Source: Timema cristinae (lineage: Eukaryota > Arthropoda > Insecta > Phasmatodea > Timematidae). Taken from it: a stretch of 64,000 bases of DNA. The position numbers were made by a program, and so were the translations under genes. How positions within the stretch are numbered: position 1 is the stretch's first letter; each line of letters begins with the position of its first letter. Below, piece by piece: positions 12,331-25,225 of this stretch. The notes under the pieces were generated by a model. It worked only from the letters and a program-made list of their open reading frames with translations, did not search any database and was not told where the DNA came from. The stretch lies in the NCBI GenBank assembly GCA_039000515.1, contig JBCFYV010000100.1, positions 20,384,551 to 20,448,550 of the forward strand. Direction: 5' to 3'.

Positions 12331-13012
12331 TTATGTAAAATGTTTGTCAATAAAGTGCATATTGAATGTCTAGTACTACTGCGGAGGAACTTTTCGATAA
12401 CCCTGTACTTTAATATTTGTGAATACGTTCAGCTTTATACGCATTCAATACGAGTGGTTGAGTTTCGAGTCTTGGATACTTTGTCTTTGTTTGGATTAAT
12501 TATTTGAGAGCGTATAACCCAACCGGTTGTAAGACGCGATTCTATATTATATGTGTGTGTGTATAGGTATTTTAGTGGTACGCGCTTCAGTGGTCACTTT
12601 GTATAAGGTAACAACAGTTCCCTAACTGTGTTACTTGTACCAACAGTGGTACGTTCAATTATTCCCGGTGGTACACCGTGAGAAGCCGAACAAAGCAAGC
12701 AAATTAAAGTCGTAAAAAGATAGAGTCTCATCAAATCTGATCAATATATTCTGATCAAGTTTAACCAAAGGAACAGTGGTTGAGGGGGTTATATATACAT
12801 TAGTTGATGCTTGTGGATTCATATACGTATTGATTGAGTAGAAATGTTAAATAAAGATAAATATAAATCTGTTGATTTATGAATGGTGTTTTGTTAATAT
12901 ATCACTGAGCAACGTTAAAAATACACCGAAATGGTAAATACTCGGTATTATCTATGTGGTACCACAAATTTTAGAATTGTTGGGGGGGGGGGGGTTACGC
13001 CATTCAATAAGT
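12331..13012. other. Unassigned sequence with a SINE tail scrap and a G13 run
   Basis: Position 12,508-12,550 carries an isolated, mutated SINE tail (GCGTATAACCCAACCGG, then TTGTAAGACGCG). A run of 13 G lies at 12,982-12,994. The rest is unique AT-rich sequence with no coding signal I can support. Confidence 0.6.
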
Positions 13013-13248
13013 TAGGTGGTCGCATGGTCTAAGGCGTCACTAATGCGATATAATGAACTGCCGATAACGGGGCTGTGGGGGCTCAAATCCTGGTCTGTTG
13101 TGCAAAGGATGAATTTTCTTAAAGGGTTTCCCCACCCTCCCACCATGCAAATATGGGTACAATTTCTATGAATTCAACCCTCCTCATACCCAACACATTA
13201 GTGTGATCAGTACATATGCGTGCAAACCAAACGGGTGGTAAATATATA
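13013..13248 (+). mobile_element. SINE, family B
   Basis: A-box-like GCATGGTCTAAGGCGTCAC, B-box-like GCTCAAATCCTGG, the body with CTTAAAGGGTTTCCCCACCC and ATGCAAATATGGGTAC, and a mutated tail GCAAACCAAACGGGTGGTAA. An old copy judged by its divergence. Confidence 0.78.
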
Positions 13249-13273
13249 TTTTTGTTGTAAGTCATGTCATTAT

Positions 13274-13280
<7 letters not shown>

Positions 13281-13325
<45 letters not shown>

Positions 13326-13599
13326 GCACCGCGTCTTACTACCCGTTCGGGTTATACGCACTTACGCTAATGTGTAATGGTAGGGTGATTGTGAGATGAA
13401 ATGAAGGACCTACAGTTTAACGTGGAATCCGAACCACGGTGGAGGCCTGGCATTCCCCACATTCACAAGATGTCTTGTCAGAGGTGAAGGAAGGGTTTGG
13501 TAATCAGATAAATCTGTGCCGGGACCGAGGATTAACCCCGGACCACTAGTAAAGAAGTCTGACACCTTACCCCTAGACCGCCAGGTCACCTATCATTTT
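13281..13599 (-). mobile_element. SINE, family A, full length with 11-bp target duplication
   Basis: It has a TTA microsatellite tail (13,279-13,325), the shared tail, the body and the tRNA-like head ending GGTCACC at 13,590. The repeat TTATTTTGTTA occurs at 13,270-13,280 and 13,600-13,610. It sits about 80 bp upstream of the Yellow-family exon's splice acceptor, inside the presumed intron. Confidence 0.9.
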
Positions 13600-13681
13600 T
13601 TATTTTGTTAATGTAATTATGAGTTCAGAAAATGTTAAGCCCATATGTATGATTATTTAATTTCTTACCCTCTGTTTGCAG

Positions 13682-14219
13682 ATCGCCGGTGAGTCGTTCA
13701 CCCTTCCCGACGGTATCGTGGGTCTAGCTCTGTCCCCAACTCCAGAGCCGTCCCCATTCAACCTCCCTCACCTCAAAAACAGAAGGTCCTGTACTTCCAA
13801 CCCTTGGCCACTGACCGCATCTTCTCCGTCCCGACGTCAGCTCTTAAGACGCCCCCCAGACCTGACGACCGCGAGAACACGCTGCCCGTGTCGCTTATAG
13901 GGTACAAGTCCTCCCAGTCCGCGGTGCTAGCCGTCAACCCCTCTGACGGGGCCCTCGTGTTCAACCCCTTGCCCGAGACGGCCCTCACCTCTTGGGACCC
14001 GTCCACCAATCACAACAAACTGCTAGCCTTGGATCCAAACCTCCTCCAGTTCTCGTCCGACCTGAGGTTTGCCGATAGGGACTCGGGTAACTTTGGCTCA
14101 TCTCGACCAGGCTTCAGAAGCTGTTCAGGAAGACTTATAGTCCGAAGGAGATTAACATGAGGGTGATGAGAATCCGTATCGCCCCGACGCCCTACAACAA
14201 CTCCCTTTATTTGTTTTAA
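13682..14219 (+). pseudogene. Yellow / major royal jelly protein family, 3' exon with two frame breaks
   Basis: Translation gives segments typical of the C-terminal half of the insect Yellow/MRJP fold, a secreted six-bladed propeller family linked in insects to pigmentation and catechol-amine chemistry: GESFTLPDGIVGLALSP, then VLYFQPLATDRIFSVPTSAL, then SSQSAVLAVNPSDGALVF, then SSDLRFADRDSGN, then WLISTRLQKLF. A pyrimidine-rich acceptor (TACCCTCTGTTTGCAG) precedes the first segment at 13,681, so this is probably one exon with earlier exons upstream; none is recognisable in the repeat-filled sequence to its left. Two shifts occur, each equivalent to one missing base: between about 13,740 and 13,780, and at about 14,090-14,094 (before WLIS). 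The frame then ends at TAA 14,217-14,219, slightly early for the family. An AATAAA lies at 14,332. Either a recent pseudogene or a good gene with assembly indels; the strong conservation favours the second. Confidence 0.85.
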
Positions 14220-14331
14220 ATAAGGGGATACGGTATCTCCCTTTTCCTCGGCCAAAGTTATTGCAATATCTTGAAAATCAGGAATACCATATTGCCCCAA
14301 TGCCTCACAGAAATTACCTCTTTCTCTTATA

Positions 14332-14337
14332 AATAAA
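14332..14337 (+). promoter_or_regulatory. Candidate polyadenylation signal of the Yellow-family exon
   Basis: AATAAA about 115 bp after the stop codon. Plausible by position only; such hexamers are common in AT-rich DNA. Confidence 0.35.
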
Positions 14338-14339
14338 GA

Positions 14340-15705
14340 ATTCTATACCCTTTTTAGAGTATTTAGGAACCAGGCGACTCTTCGGTCATCAACATTATTG
14401 CCTTTCTGACTATAAAATTGAAGGCCAGATGTTACAGCATTCACTGGTGCGTTTTAATTAATATCAACAATAACGCTTTTCGCAAACTTCATTTGAAAAA
14501 TTTAATTTAACTGCAGCACTTTTGTCATAACGTTTTTTTATAAATAAAAAATTGGACCACATTTTAATTCTAAATACATTTAAATAGTTTGGAACAAAAT
14601 TATTCAATAAAATATGTGCTTAGTCAAATTAAATACTTATAAGAAACATCATTTTAGTTTGATTTTTACCGATATAGTGTGAAACTTATTAGATTTTTAA
14701 TTATTATTGTTATAAATGATGACATCTGATCTACTTTATTTATCATTTCAATAAAAAATAGAAACATATATATTAGAACTATTGTTAATTGGCTTACAAA
14801 TACATATTTAAATGGATAACAATACTTAGGCTGTGATTATGTTTATGGATAACGCATAGCTTATGGTGAATAGCGCATAGCACATAGTGTACAAAAAGTT
14901 GAAACCCAAAATTTTCAATGATGGCCTTTACAATCAATAAATAATGAATAGTAATCAGTTCACACTTCATAAAGTTTATTTTATTTTCTTACGCACTATA
15001 TAAGCTCCTGAGCATAGAATGCCCTTGGACTTGAGACGCATCAGCCAATGAGAATGTGAGGAGAGGATCTAGCAAGTTAAATGTCAGTAAACGAAGAATA
15101 AGGAGAATGTCTTCTAATAATGTTTGAAATTCACTCTGGTAGCCATACTTGTTGATTCTTAATGACTTTTCTTTGTTTTAATCTCATTAATATCTACTAT
15201 TGTAAAAATTAATGAAAATAACAGTGATATATCTATTTTTGATTATGTTATTAAGAAGCTCTTATTTAATATGCATGTCAATAATGAAATCAGTATTAAA
15301 TTCAAATCAAATTTGATTTAATAGAAATTAAATTAAGTAAATTTTATGTTTCAAAATACACAATATATTGAACTTAGATTTACGAGTAGACCCCTGAAAC
15401 AAATATTTTTAAAAACTCTATACACTTGAGCAAAGAGGTTAAGCCAACTTCTAGAAATAAAAACCAAACAATTTGAGCAAGACTTTAATTCCTGCAGATC
15501 ATTATAAATTGTCCTTTTTTATCATTAAAGTACTATTCACTGTTATGCATGCATTATGTATGAATATAAGCCCAGCCTCCCAAATATTCCTACTAATAAT
15601 ACCATCATATTTATTAAGAACCCAAAAATATCTTGATTGTGTTAAAACTATTTTTGAGCTCAATTTATTAGTTTGTGCATTAAATTTTATTTGTTTGTGA
15701 AAACT
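14340..15705. other. AT-rich intergenic sequence
   Basis: Nothing coding is recognisable. A small local repetition of GCATAGC / GCGCATAGCAC motifs occurs at 14,850-14,890. Confidence 0.6.
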
Positions 15706-15800
15706 TGAGACATGGGCTAGTGGTAGTTGACATCACCTCGTCAAGTTAAGTCCTAGGTTACAATACATACCCAATTGCATTATATTGTTAGAAATCGAAC
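15706..15800 (+). mobile_element. tRNA-like SINE head fragment
   Basis: ATGGGCTAGTGGTAGTTGA resembles a pol III A box in a tRNA D-arm, and TAGGTTACAATAC about 35 bp later resembles a B box. No body shared with families A or B is visible. Confidence 0.4.
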
Positions 15801-15804
15801 ATCC

Positions 15805-17440
15805 AATGTACTATTATTAATGACTTAGGCTGTAATTACTCCAAACAAGTGTGACAAAATAAAAACAATAGTTGTTAATGTTAGTTTAAACAATAAGAGT
15901 TAGTTTGAAACAGTCATGGGTCGTTGACTTTTATACATCTCATGTTCATGTCATTGTTTTTGGAAGTAATTACTAAACTATACAGTACATCAAACTATGA
16001 TAAGAGTAAAAATGAAAGGTTATATCAATGTCTTGCCATGGACAAGGGAGATAATATCTCATCCCCATCCCAGTTTTAAGTGAATATGGTTAAAGCCTCA
16101 GACACAAATGTTAAATGATAAATGAGAGACAAGCATGGTGGAGTAATTTGGTTCTGACCTATAGTTACATTTAAATTTAGGACTGTCTGGTAATTGTATA
16201 AATGTCTGCTAAAATATATATTCTCATATATTATTATTATTACCTAATATTGTTTTTATATTTAAAATTTATATGACGGCAATAGCCTGCTACTACTAGT
16301 ATAATACAATATGTTCTGTATTTTGTTTATGTTTGCATATATAATTGATTGTTGCTTGTTTTTATGCTAGTATATATCAAAGAGTGTTGTATTTATCCTT
16401 GAGTATGGTTTGTATATTGGTATGTCTCTCTGAAAGTTGTGTTTATGCTATCTATAGCTTATATTACTAAAATTTTTATGAATAATTCATAAAATTATCA
16501 AAGCTATATTTTTAAATTACCAATCCCATTTAATTTATAAGGAACATATAGTATATAGGTGCAACAATGAGACAGGTGTGGTTCATCCTTACCCCTGAGT
16601 GTTGCATTAGATTGGGAAACTACAGATTAGAATTTTAGACGAGTTTTTTTTGTATAACTCCCACTACTGCTTAAAGAACTAAATGTTTATACTATCCATA
16701 AAGAAAAGTGTAGATATGCTTATTATAATTGGAGTTTAAATATTTATGTGAGTTTTCTAAAGGTATAAATTATTTTCTTATGATTTTGAGAAGTTATAGA
16801 ATTGTATGTTAATAAAACAAATTACACATAACTATATTGCAAGTTGTTTTAATAGCCAACATGAAGGCTTGGTGTTGAAGAAAAACAAGTAAATCGAAAG
16901 CTATGTGTAAACTAAGTGATTACGGATTAGGATATCCTTTTAAAGTTGTAAAGCTCTTCATCCTTATTTAATTCTATAATTACATAGTTTTTTTAAGACC
17001 ATAATTGATTTTAATTTTTAGCCCCCACCCATACAAGTCCAATGTAGCTTCTTTTTTTGTATTAAAAATAAATATAAATAGCCAGCTTAGCGAAATATCT
17101 TTAGTTCACACAATTGAAAATAAATACAGACATCCAACTTAGAGAAATGTAAAGAAGAAAAAAATAAATGGTACGGTGCTCCGCAAATACTTTCTCTTAC
17201 TTTTATCTTAACATAAATATATTTACTGAAAAACTCACAGGATTTGTGAAACAAAATTGTATGTATATACATTGTTGTAGAAACATTACACCAAATATCA
17301 TAAATGAAATATTATAGATATAGTAACTAGGAACACTTTTTCTGAAAAATTGATATAATAGAAACATTTTTGTCCACCAAAGAGCATAATAGTCAAGTTC
17401 ATTTTCAAAGACCTGAATTAAAAAGTATTGTAATGTGAGG
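15805..17440. other. AT-rich intergenic sequence
   Basis: No gene, repeat or RNA is recognisable. Short open frames near 17.1-17.5 kb have no family resemblance. Confidence 0.6.
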
Positions 17441-17468
17441 CGCGCGTGACATGGGAGGGTCACAGGCC

Positions 17469-17490
17469 GTTCACACGTGAACGTGTGAAC
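17469..17490. repeat. Perfect 10-bp inverted repeat with 2-nt spacer
   Basis: GTTCACACGT and its reverse complement ACGTGTGAAC are separated by GA. It sits at the left edge of an atypical, more GC-rich segment. Confidence 0.8.
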
Positions 17491-17820
17491 CACGAGTTCT
17501 TTTAGAGATATTGGGGTAGGCTACTGACCAAACACGAATGAAAATGCCCACGGAATTTTCAAGGTTTTGATTATTAAAATTACCACACAAAAACACACAC
17601 TGATTAATTATATATCTAAATTAATTATAACTAAACACGTCATTAAGTAAAATAAAAAGAGCCTTAATCAAATCTGTAAATTAATAAACTAATAGAACAC
17701 ATAGAGATGTAAGTAAATTGAATAAACAAATTAACAACTATAAGACACCTAATAACTAATAAAATATTTAAAAACAGTCACAAAAATGTTCACTAACACA
17801 GTAGTTCACAATAACAACAA

Positions 17821-18260
17821 ATGTCACTTGTCCTGACACACGATAACGGCGGTGACCCGTTATACACAAACGCCGGACTCGCTGAACCACTCACAGATGC
17901 GCCGACCTGCTCGCTGGTCACTCTGGTTCACACACTTGACACGTCGGTCCACACAATGTACACATCGGTACACACACTCATACTGGGGACTCACGGACTC
18001 ATTAGTCTAGAACCACGAACTGAATACCCACGGCTATCACCAGAGCATGTATATATAGGGGTGGTCCCAGCTAAGGATCTGGAATCCTTCACTTCTAGAA
18101 TTAAAAAGGCCGGAATAAAAAGGATCCAGACCCCTCCAGACGTGTTTCCGTCCTTCCCCCGTACCCCTCGGCCCCTCTAATCCCCCAGTCAAGTGAGAAG
18201 GTCGCTGCCTACCTGCTAGATAAGGAGGGAGACAGAGAGAACAAGGAGCGCAGCCAGGGT
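17821..18260 (+). other. GC-enriched segment with an unassigned 119-codon frame
   Basis: 17,821-18,180 is open for 119 codons with no recognisable domain; it has short runs of repeated Thr, His and Val from the repetition of CACAC motifs. Base composition is clearly higher in GC than the flanks. The segment could be part of an LTR or of an untranslated exon. No splice or family evidence supports a gene. Confidence 0.25.
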
Positions 18261-18639
18261 AAACAATGAGAGCACGCTGGTCCCACTGTTAAACACTAAT
18301 CTTGTTACAGTATATTATATATATTTGCTTATAGCTCAGAAACTATTGGTTCTATACAAATATATTTCAAATAAAAGATTTATATCTTTAATAGTACTAC
18401 AACTTTATAGTGATAGGTTATTTCGTATTGCAAATAGTTTATGAGGAATGATGAAAATTAGAAAATTTCCCTTAAGTAAGGTACCATTAAATTTATTTTC
18501 TTGAGAAAATGAGACATGTAATATTGTTAGAATGATAAATAGTGTCTAGATATAACATTTAATCAAAATATTAGATATAATTTTGAAAAAATCTATACAT
18601 TTTCCTCCTTTTTCCCTTCAGAAATTATTTTAATTTAAG

Positions 18640-18900
18640 GTTAGATATACTAATTCAAAAACTACTCAGGGGGAGTTTATGAAAACCCCAAATATCCAGT
18701 TTTAGTCCAATCGGTAAATTGGTTTCAGCTCTAGCTCAAGGTACAGACAGACAGGCAGACGGCATTAAGAAAACAAATTTTGGTTTCAGGGGGTCATGAA
18801 ACATCGACCTTCATCAAAATCTTGAGTTAGATTTTTTAGACGATTACAATACTTTCTCTCCGAGGTGTCGAGAAAAATTAAAAAAGCACAATACACCCCT
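18640..18900 (+). mobile_element. Possible 3' end of an old non-LTR element
   Basis: The wording CCAATCGGTAAATTGGTTTC followed by a CAGACAGACAGGCAGACGG run resembles 3' regions of insect non-LTR elements, where such sequences recur in many genomes. No reverse transcriptase coding is left. Assignment rests on memory of the style, not on a match I can show. Confidence 0.3.
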
Positions 18901-18904
18901 TCAA

Positions 18905-21900
18905 CTAGCTAAGATATAGGGTCTATTTTGTAATTGATCATTGAAAAGTTGATCATTATTGACCATTATGGAGAATATTATAAAATGTATAAAGTTGAGT
19001 AAATAAAAACATATTTTAGGGCAGTTTCAGAAGGTGTTAAAACGACGTGGGACGTTATATAGTTTCTGCGCTGCAACCATATATTCGGAACGTTATTAGT
19101 TGATTTACTGAGTAGAGATCGTGAAACAATTCTTCTCCAGCATACATTAATAAAAGAGGAGTCAAAAGAATTTGGCTTAATGTAATGTCGCATAGCTACT
19201 AATGCACAGTAAAAATGACTGTTTTGCGTCCGAATTTCTAGATAACCAATAATGATATGTTTTTTATTATGACTGTATGGACACTTTTCTAATTTGATAT
19301 TGAATTATAAAATCAATTTTTTATGCATATACTTTTAAAATTAACTCAAAAAAATGCATTTTTGAAAATGGTCGGATTAAAAAAATATACCATTTTAAGT
19401 TTTGTGTGTAATTTACAAATATTATATTTTTAATCACGTAAACCTATTCCCTCGGCTATAAATCCGCCATTAGTTACATAAATGTGGGTTTATTACAAGA
19501 TAGGGGTGGAAACCTAACCCCACCTACTCAAGCCAAGAGAGAGGTGAAGTTTCTCGGTAGAACCCAAGACTCAGCTGGCAGTAATCCTATTGTTCGCTTG
19601 ACAGGACAACACTAATAGCCTTTAAACCTGTCCAGAGGACCAGTTAGAATATTTCAGATGTATATTTTTTTTTAGTCTCAAAAAAAATCTTTGCAAGCTA
19701 GAAAGTAAACCTACATCAATATTATATCATAAAATATATCATTTACATTATTTTTTCAATTGGGATTTTTAACTTGCAATTTATGAAAACAAGGATTATA
19801 TCCGCACATGACTTACCAACTAACTTTTAGCTATTGCATACATAACAGTATACTAAAGTTAAATTAACGACTACCTGGTATCGAAAACGGGACACAAGTG
19901 CTATCGACATAGCCAGAGAGTAGGTTGAAATATAAAGAGAAATGTATTACGTTAAATGTGATAAACCACTTTAAATGAATGTTAAAAAATAATATAACGA
20001 TAAAAGCATAGCTGTGGTAAAATAATATTCAATACCAAAACTGGATTAAATTGGAATTTTGCGTAATTTGACACATCTTATGATGACTCTCGACACACAA
20101 AGTACAGTATTGCATTATTTACATTTATTTTGTATTGAAGATTGAATATTTTTCTAAAAAAACACAATTAATTTTATGCTTCAATAGTAATTCACTTTCT
20201 GGGGTCAGCGTAGCCTTTCGAATATATATATTAGATCAGAGATGGATTTTTAATTTTTCAATAGGCTTGAAGATCATCTATGTTATCCACTACGTCAAAC
20301 GAACAAGCCACAACATTTGCAATTGGAACACCCAATTTGTTTTATTCTGTTTCAAGCAAGTCATAGATTCCTCTTTATCGTTAGAATCATTTACTACTAC
20401 CAATTTCAGCAGTCTTTCGTAAACTTTATCATGGCTCACAAAACGAACTCAAAGGGCTTAAATTATTCAAAATGACCACATCTTGTGTACAATGAATTAG
20501 GCTTAAGGTAGGTTAAGACCCCCCCCCCCCCGGCTCCAAAACTCCATAATAACCCTAATCGTATCATCTTCATTGCTGGTATAGCTTGTAAACAAACTCC
20601 TATGGTGTACCCTGGGCAACGTTCTATGCCACGCTTGCCAAATGCCATGCAAATTGAACTAAATACGCTATTTAAGGCTACTGAATATGACAACAATTTT
20701 CTCTGGATCTTTTGACCACCAGGCAGTGCCCAGTAGTACAACTTATGGGTTCAAAAGGCAAGCGCTTTCATTGAAGTTATGTGACTTAAATGGGGCTTGT
20801 TTCAAGAACTCTTTTTGGGAGCAATGGAGTTATTTAAGTTTGGATTAACGAAATCCCTTAGTTTAAAAGAATCAATAGGGTCTTCAAAGTCATTTGAATC
20901 AGCGTCGGATGGGGTCATTTTACATCCATCTGTTTCTTTAGCAATGAGTGGAATTTCTTTGGTAGTTTGACCCACAAATGAAGTGGATTATGCAGTTGTT
21001 GCTGATTGATCAAAAGCCTTGCATTTACTGCAAAATCATCGAATGATAGTTCTGGTTTTTTCTTCGCGCGACCAAAAAATGATGAACTTGACAAGTGAGT
21101 TTGTTTTCAAATTTAGTTCAATTTAGTTTTTTAGTTTTATTTCTTCAGCCCCACTTGTTTCACTTAACTGTTTATTGCTGTGCATTTTGAACTTTAAGAA
21201 TTCACGCTTTGTTTTAAGAGAATGAAATAGGAAGCACCAGCATTACAATAATTTACTTCCTAAAATTGAAATCATTGCAAAGTGAGTAAAACGCATGTTC
21301 AAGTTGGGTGCAGTCATGAGGTGGGCACTCTTAGGACTAGCTGATCCTGTAAACTAGTTTGGGGCACCATCGCTAGGATCAGCTTGCAATAACGTCACAG
21401 AGGAATGTGCATGTGTGCACGAGAAGTCAATGAATAAGAACGTGTGAAGTCTATTTAAAATTTACCATTACTGTTTTGTTGTCAATTTTTTAGTTTATTT
21501 TAAACAAGGAGTTTAGCTAGTTTTTCTAGTTTTTACATTTTATAATGTTGTTTATTTATAGAATAAGGGATTTAGTTATATTTGATTGAATTTGATACAA
21601 TAATTGATTAATTAAAATCCCGCAATAGAAAATGCTATTTCTTCCAACTGCAACGTCCCACTTTGAATATTTTAGTTCGCTGCACTAACGCTGCAAGCTT
21701 AACGATGTGGTCTACCTGCCAACATTAGTGTTGCATTTCTATACCTATCCCTTTTCTATGGGTGCAGTAGTTCCAATAAGAATATGGTGGATAGTATAAG
21801 GGACAAATAAAGAGCCGTGACCTTGAAAATCATTAGTGCCCAGCTCGGGAGGCAGCTGCCACCCATTGATCTCTATAATACAACTGGATGGACACCTGCG

Positions 21901-22140
21901 GCTAAAATTTTCGAGCTGTCGTCTACACACTATTGTGTAAGAAATATGAAAACTTTTGGGTATCTCTTTTTCTCTTACCTCATATACGAGGCAATGTGGC
22001 ATTTCAAAATCGTTCACTAATTTTTATAAATATATGAGATATATCTTTGTATGTTTAGTTAAAAAAAAATCTGCAAATAAAAGGTTTGAAGAACATAGTT
22101 AAGTTCAACACTGATGACGTGTTTCTTTAAATAACTTGAT
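18905..22140. other. AT-rich intergenic sequence with no supported gene
   Basis: Contains a C13 run at 20,519-20,531 and a minus-strand tRNA-like B box around 19,860-19,920. The open frames at 20,135-20,422, 20,463-20,741 and 21,745-22,020 have no recognisable domains. Confidence 0.55.
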
Positions 22141-22144
22141 TTAG

Positions 22145-22745
22145 GCTAAAATAATAGTACTTCCTATAAGCCTATAGCCTAAATGATTGTTTGAATGTTA
22201 ATATTTCCACACAAAGTTTTTCATTCGAACAAAAGTGATCCGGTTTTAAGCAACCTTCTATCATTATAATTACCAAACTTTAAATATAATTTTGTTTCTG
22301 AAAGCAATATACAAGCTGAGAGCCAACTTTAAATATATTGTAATATAGTAATACATAATACAAACCCTATTACCCAAATGATAGTTTGAATGTTAAATTA
22401 CTACATAGAGTTTGTTATTCAAACACATGTAATTCAGTTCTAAGCGAACCTATTTAATTATCATTATCGAATATTAAATATAATGTGGCTTCTGAAAGCA
22501 ATAGGATATTAAAGCTAAGAGCTAACTTTAAAGATATTTTAATACAATAATACTTAATACAAGCCTAGAAACTAAATGATAATTGGAATGTAACACTACT
22601 ACACAAAGTTAGCCATTAAAACTAGTTTAATTAAGTTTTAAGCTACCTTTTATCATTTTAGTTTTCAAACTTTAAATATAATATTGTTTCTGAAACAATT
22701 ATAAAGCTAATAACCAATTTTAAATATATTATAATCTTGGAAGAA
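22145..22745. repeat. Diverged tandem triplication, about 195 bp per unit
   Basis: Three successive units share landmarks: AAATGATNGTTTGAATGT (near 22,190, 22,378 and 22,577), then a TACACAAAG-like motif, then AACTTTAAATATA, then TTTCTGAAAGCAAT, then GCTAAGAGC-like and a TTAATACAA-like end. Spacing is 190-199 bp. Identity is moderate, so the duplication is old. Confidence 0.8.
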
Positions 22746-22749
22746 TGCA

Positions 22750-25220
22750 AACAGCAAGGGCGTTAGCTACATATTTTAATATATTAAATATTTTATTCTT
22801 ATTTGTACAATATTAGCTTAAAAACTGAATTGTTTTACCCTTTAATGTAAATGTGTCTTCAGTCAAGTGGGGTATAATACTTCACTATTTAAAAAAACTT
22901 GTATTCACCAGACACACGTTTTTGCGTAAGAACATTGAAAGAAACCATTAAATCTGTCCCCTCGCTAGCAAGCAGACGACAAACCTTATCGTCACTATTT
23001 GGTCCATTGCAAGGGGTATGTCCATCCAGATAGTATATAGAGAGAGATCACTGCGGCCCTCTAGCCCTTTCTCTTAAACTTGTCACAATTCAGCAGACAA
23101 TACTTCCTCTGATGAGGGGAATTCGGAGGGGGAACACTTAAGCTTGTATAAGAAGGGAGAAACACTTCGTTTTTTAAACTTGTGATAGCTTATAATTGTG
23201 TCAAAGTATTTATTACGTTCCGTTTTACATTACTATTTTATATGCCAGTAATCAGTGTATAGAAGTACATAGTAGTTATCTCACGCCAATAAGACCAGAA
23301 TGCCATCTCATCATTATAGGTCAGTGTTTCACCAACTCTGGTATTTGCGTGTACTTGACGTTCTTCTGAGCTTTACAAAATTAAAAATGTAACTAAGATT
23401 TTGGTACGATGTGTCATTTATAAGCTGCTTTGTTAAGTTCTTTAAGTCCACCCCTGAAGCGTTATTAGAATTTAAACCAAGGAATATTTATACTTTTTAA
23501 TATATAAGATTGTTTTTGTGTGAAAAGTTATGGCTCCAGGAGGAGTAAGTGGATGAGAGATTGGAAAACACTGTTCTAGGTTATACAATGGTGAATCTAA
23601 TCAGAAAGCTAATAATATATAAATACCATATGTGTCAAAGTAGTTGACATCGCTACACCTCAAAAACCCAATAACATTTAAAGAAATTAGTAACAATAAC
23701 TACTATTTTTTCATTGATTTGTATTAACATATGATCCCAAGTATAGTAATACTTGTATCAGTCCAGTCAATCAAATGGAAAAATAGTATATTGTGAGACT
23801 AAATTACGGCATAAATATTATTTATGTATTTTAGATTGAAAAACAAAAGATTTATGTAATACACTTTATGTATTACAAAAATTCAACCAGATTATAACGG
23901 CATAGTTAAACATGTTCACACCATGATTTGCTAAGATTATTATATTTTGGATTATTTTAATTCGATTTGAATGTTTATATTTTATATTAGATGTTATTAC
24001 TATTTACATTAACCGGTATTTAGAAAGTTTCTTAAAACTTAAACTGATGTTTCAGTAAACTTGAACTCTTTAGAATTTACTCATTGCATTATGGCCTTAA
24101 TTTAGAAGCTACATAATGGAACAAAACCATGTCAGTTAACAACTTTAACTTGATTGTTTCAACTATGGTGTAGAATATAAGATGGTTACCATATTATAGT
24201 CTTTCAAAGTAAAACTGATAACTTTATGTGAAAAAAGGAGGGCATATTGAATAATGAATGTTTCCTTATCGTTGGTTGGGTTCAAACCATCCTATATTGA
24301 ACGTTCGATAACTATAATGGATTAAGGTAGTTAAAAACTGATTACATTTGTTCGGATCACAAACCTTGAGTAGAAATCTTACGTTCAAAGATCATTTAGA
24401 TTATGGGGTTGTAGGAAGTATTAATATGTTAGCCTACACAAACTTATTTAAAGAAATAAATCACGCATTTCAACCTTTGTTATGCTATTCAAACCTTTTA
24501 TTAACACATTTATTCCATTTAATTAATTATGCATTGATGTATCACATATATTCATACAAATTAGCGAACGATGTCAAAATCCTACACTTCCTTATATGTG
24601 TGTAAGAGAGAAGGATACCCGAAAGTTTTTTCTCTCTTACCCAATAGGTGCAAACGTCAGTTCGAAAATTTGAGCCTAAGATGTCCATGCAGTATTATAT
24701 TATATAAATCAATGAGTAATACAGGCTCCATTGTTCCTTGATCTTTCCACAGTAAATAAATATCCACAAGATAAACCATAAATAAATCAAATTTCCATAG
24801 AACATCCTGAATCTTCACTTTTCAAATCTAAAATGAAATATCCAAACAACTCAAGAGAATGTTGAACTTTGTTGTAGGTATATAGGCACTACAATACTGT
24901 TTGGGTGCTTGTATGATACTTGCTTTTTATGAGCCATTGAAAAATTTATAATATGTGCTATCAACTATATTATCTAACAAATATAATATAACACTTATTT
25001 AAATACAAATTGATTATTTAAAGTCTGAAATCTGTATATGGTAAAAAATACATGGCGATTATAGTTCAATTATTGCTATCTATATTGTTGCATGAATGAC
25101 TTGTGTCACACTATTTGAGTCGGATGAATATTATTAAAGCTTAATCCTGAGCAGATAAATAAGGGTATTTCACTATTTTTGCTATAAAAAGATTCCAACT
25201 AAGTTTTAGATCATAGCTAA
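22750..25220. other. AT-rich intergenic sequence
   Basis: A GC-richer patch at 22,940-23,160 has no family resemblance. The 85-codon frame at 24,348-24,605 is unremarkable. Nothing else supported. Confidence 0.55.
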
Positions 25221-25225
25221 TATTC

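Noticed and set aside
13773..14300. Minus-strand frames opposite the Yellow-family exon
   Set aside because: They mirror a clearly conserved coding strand and have no resemblance of their own.
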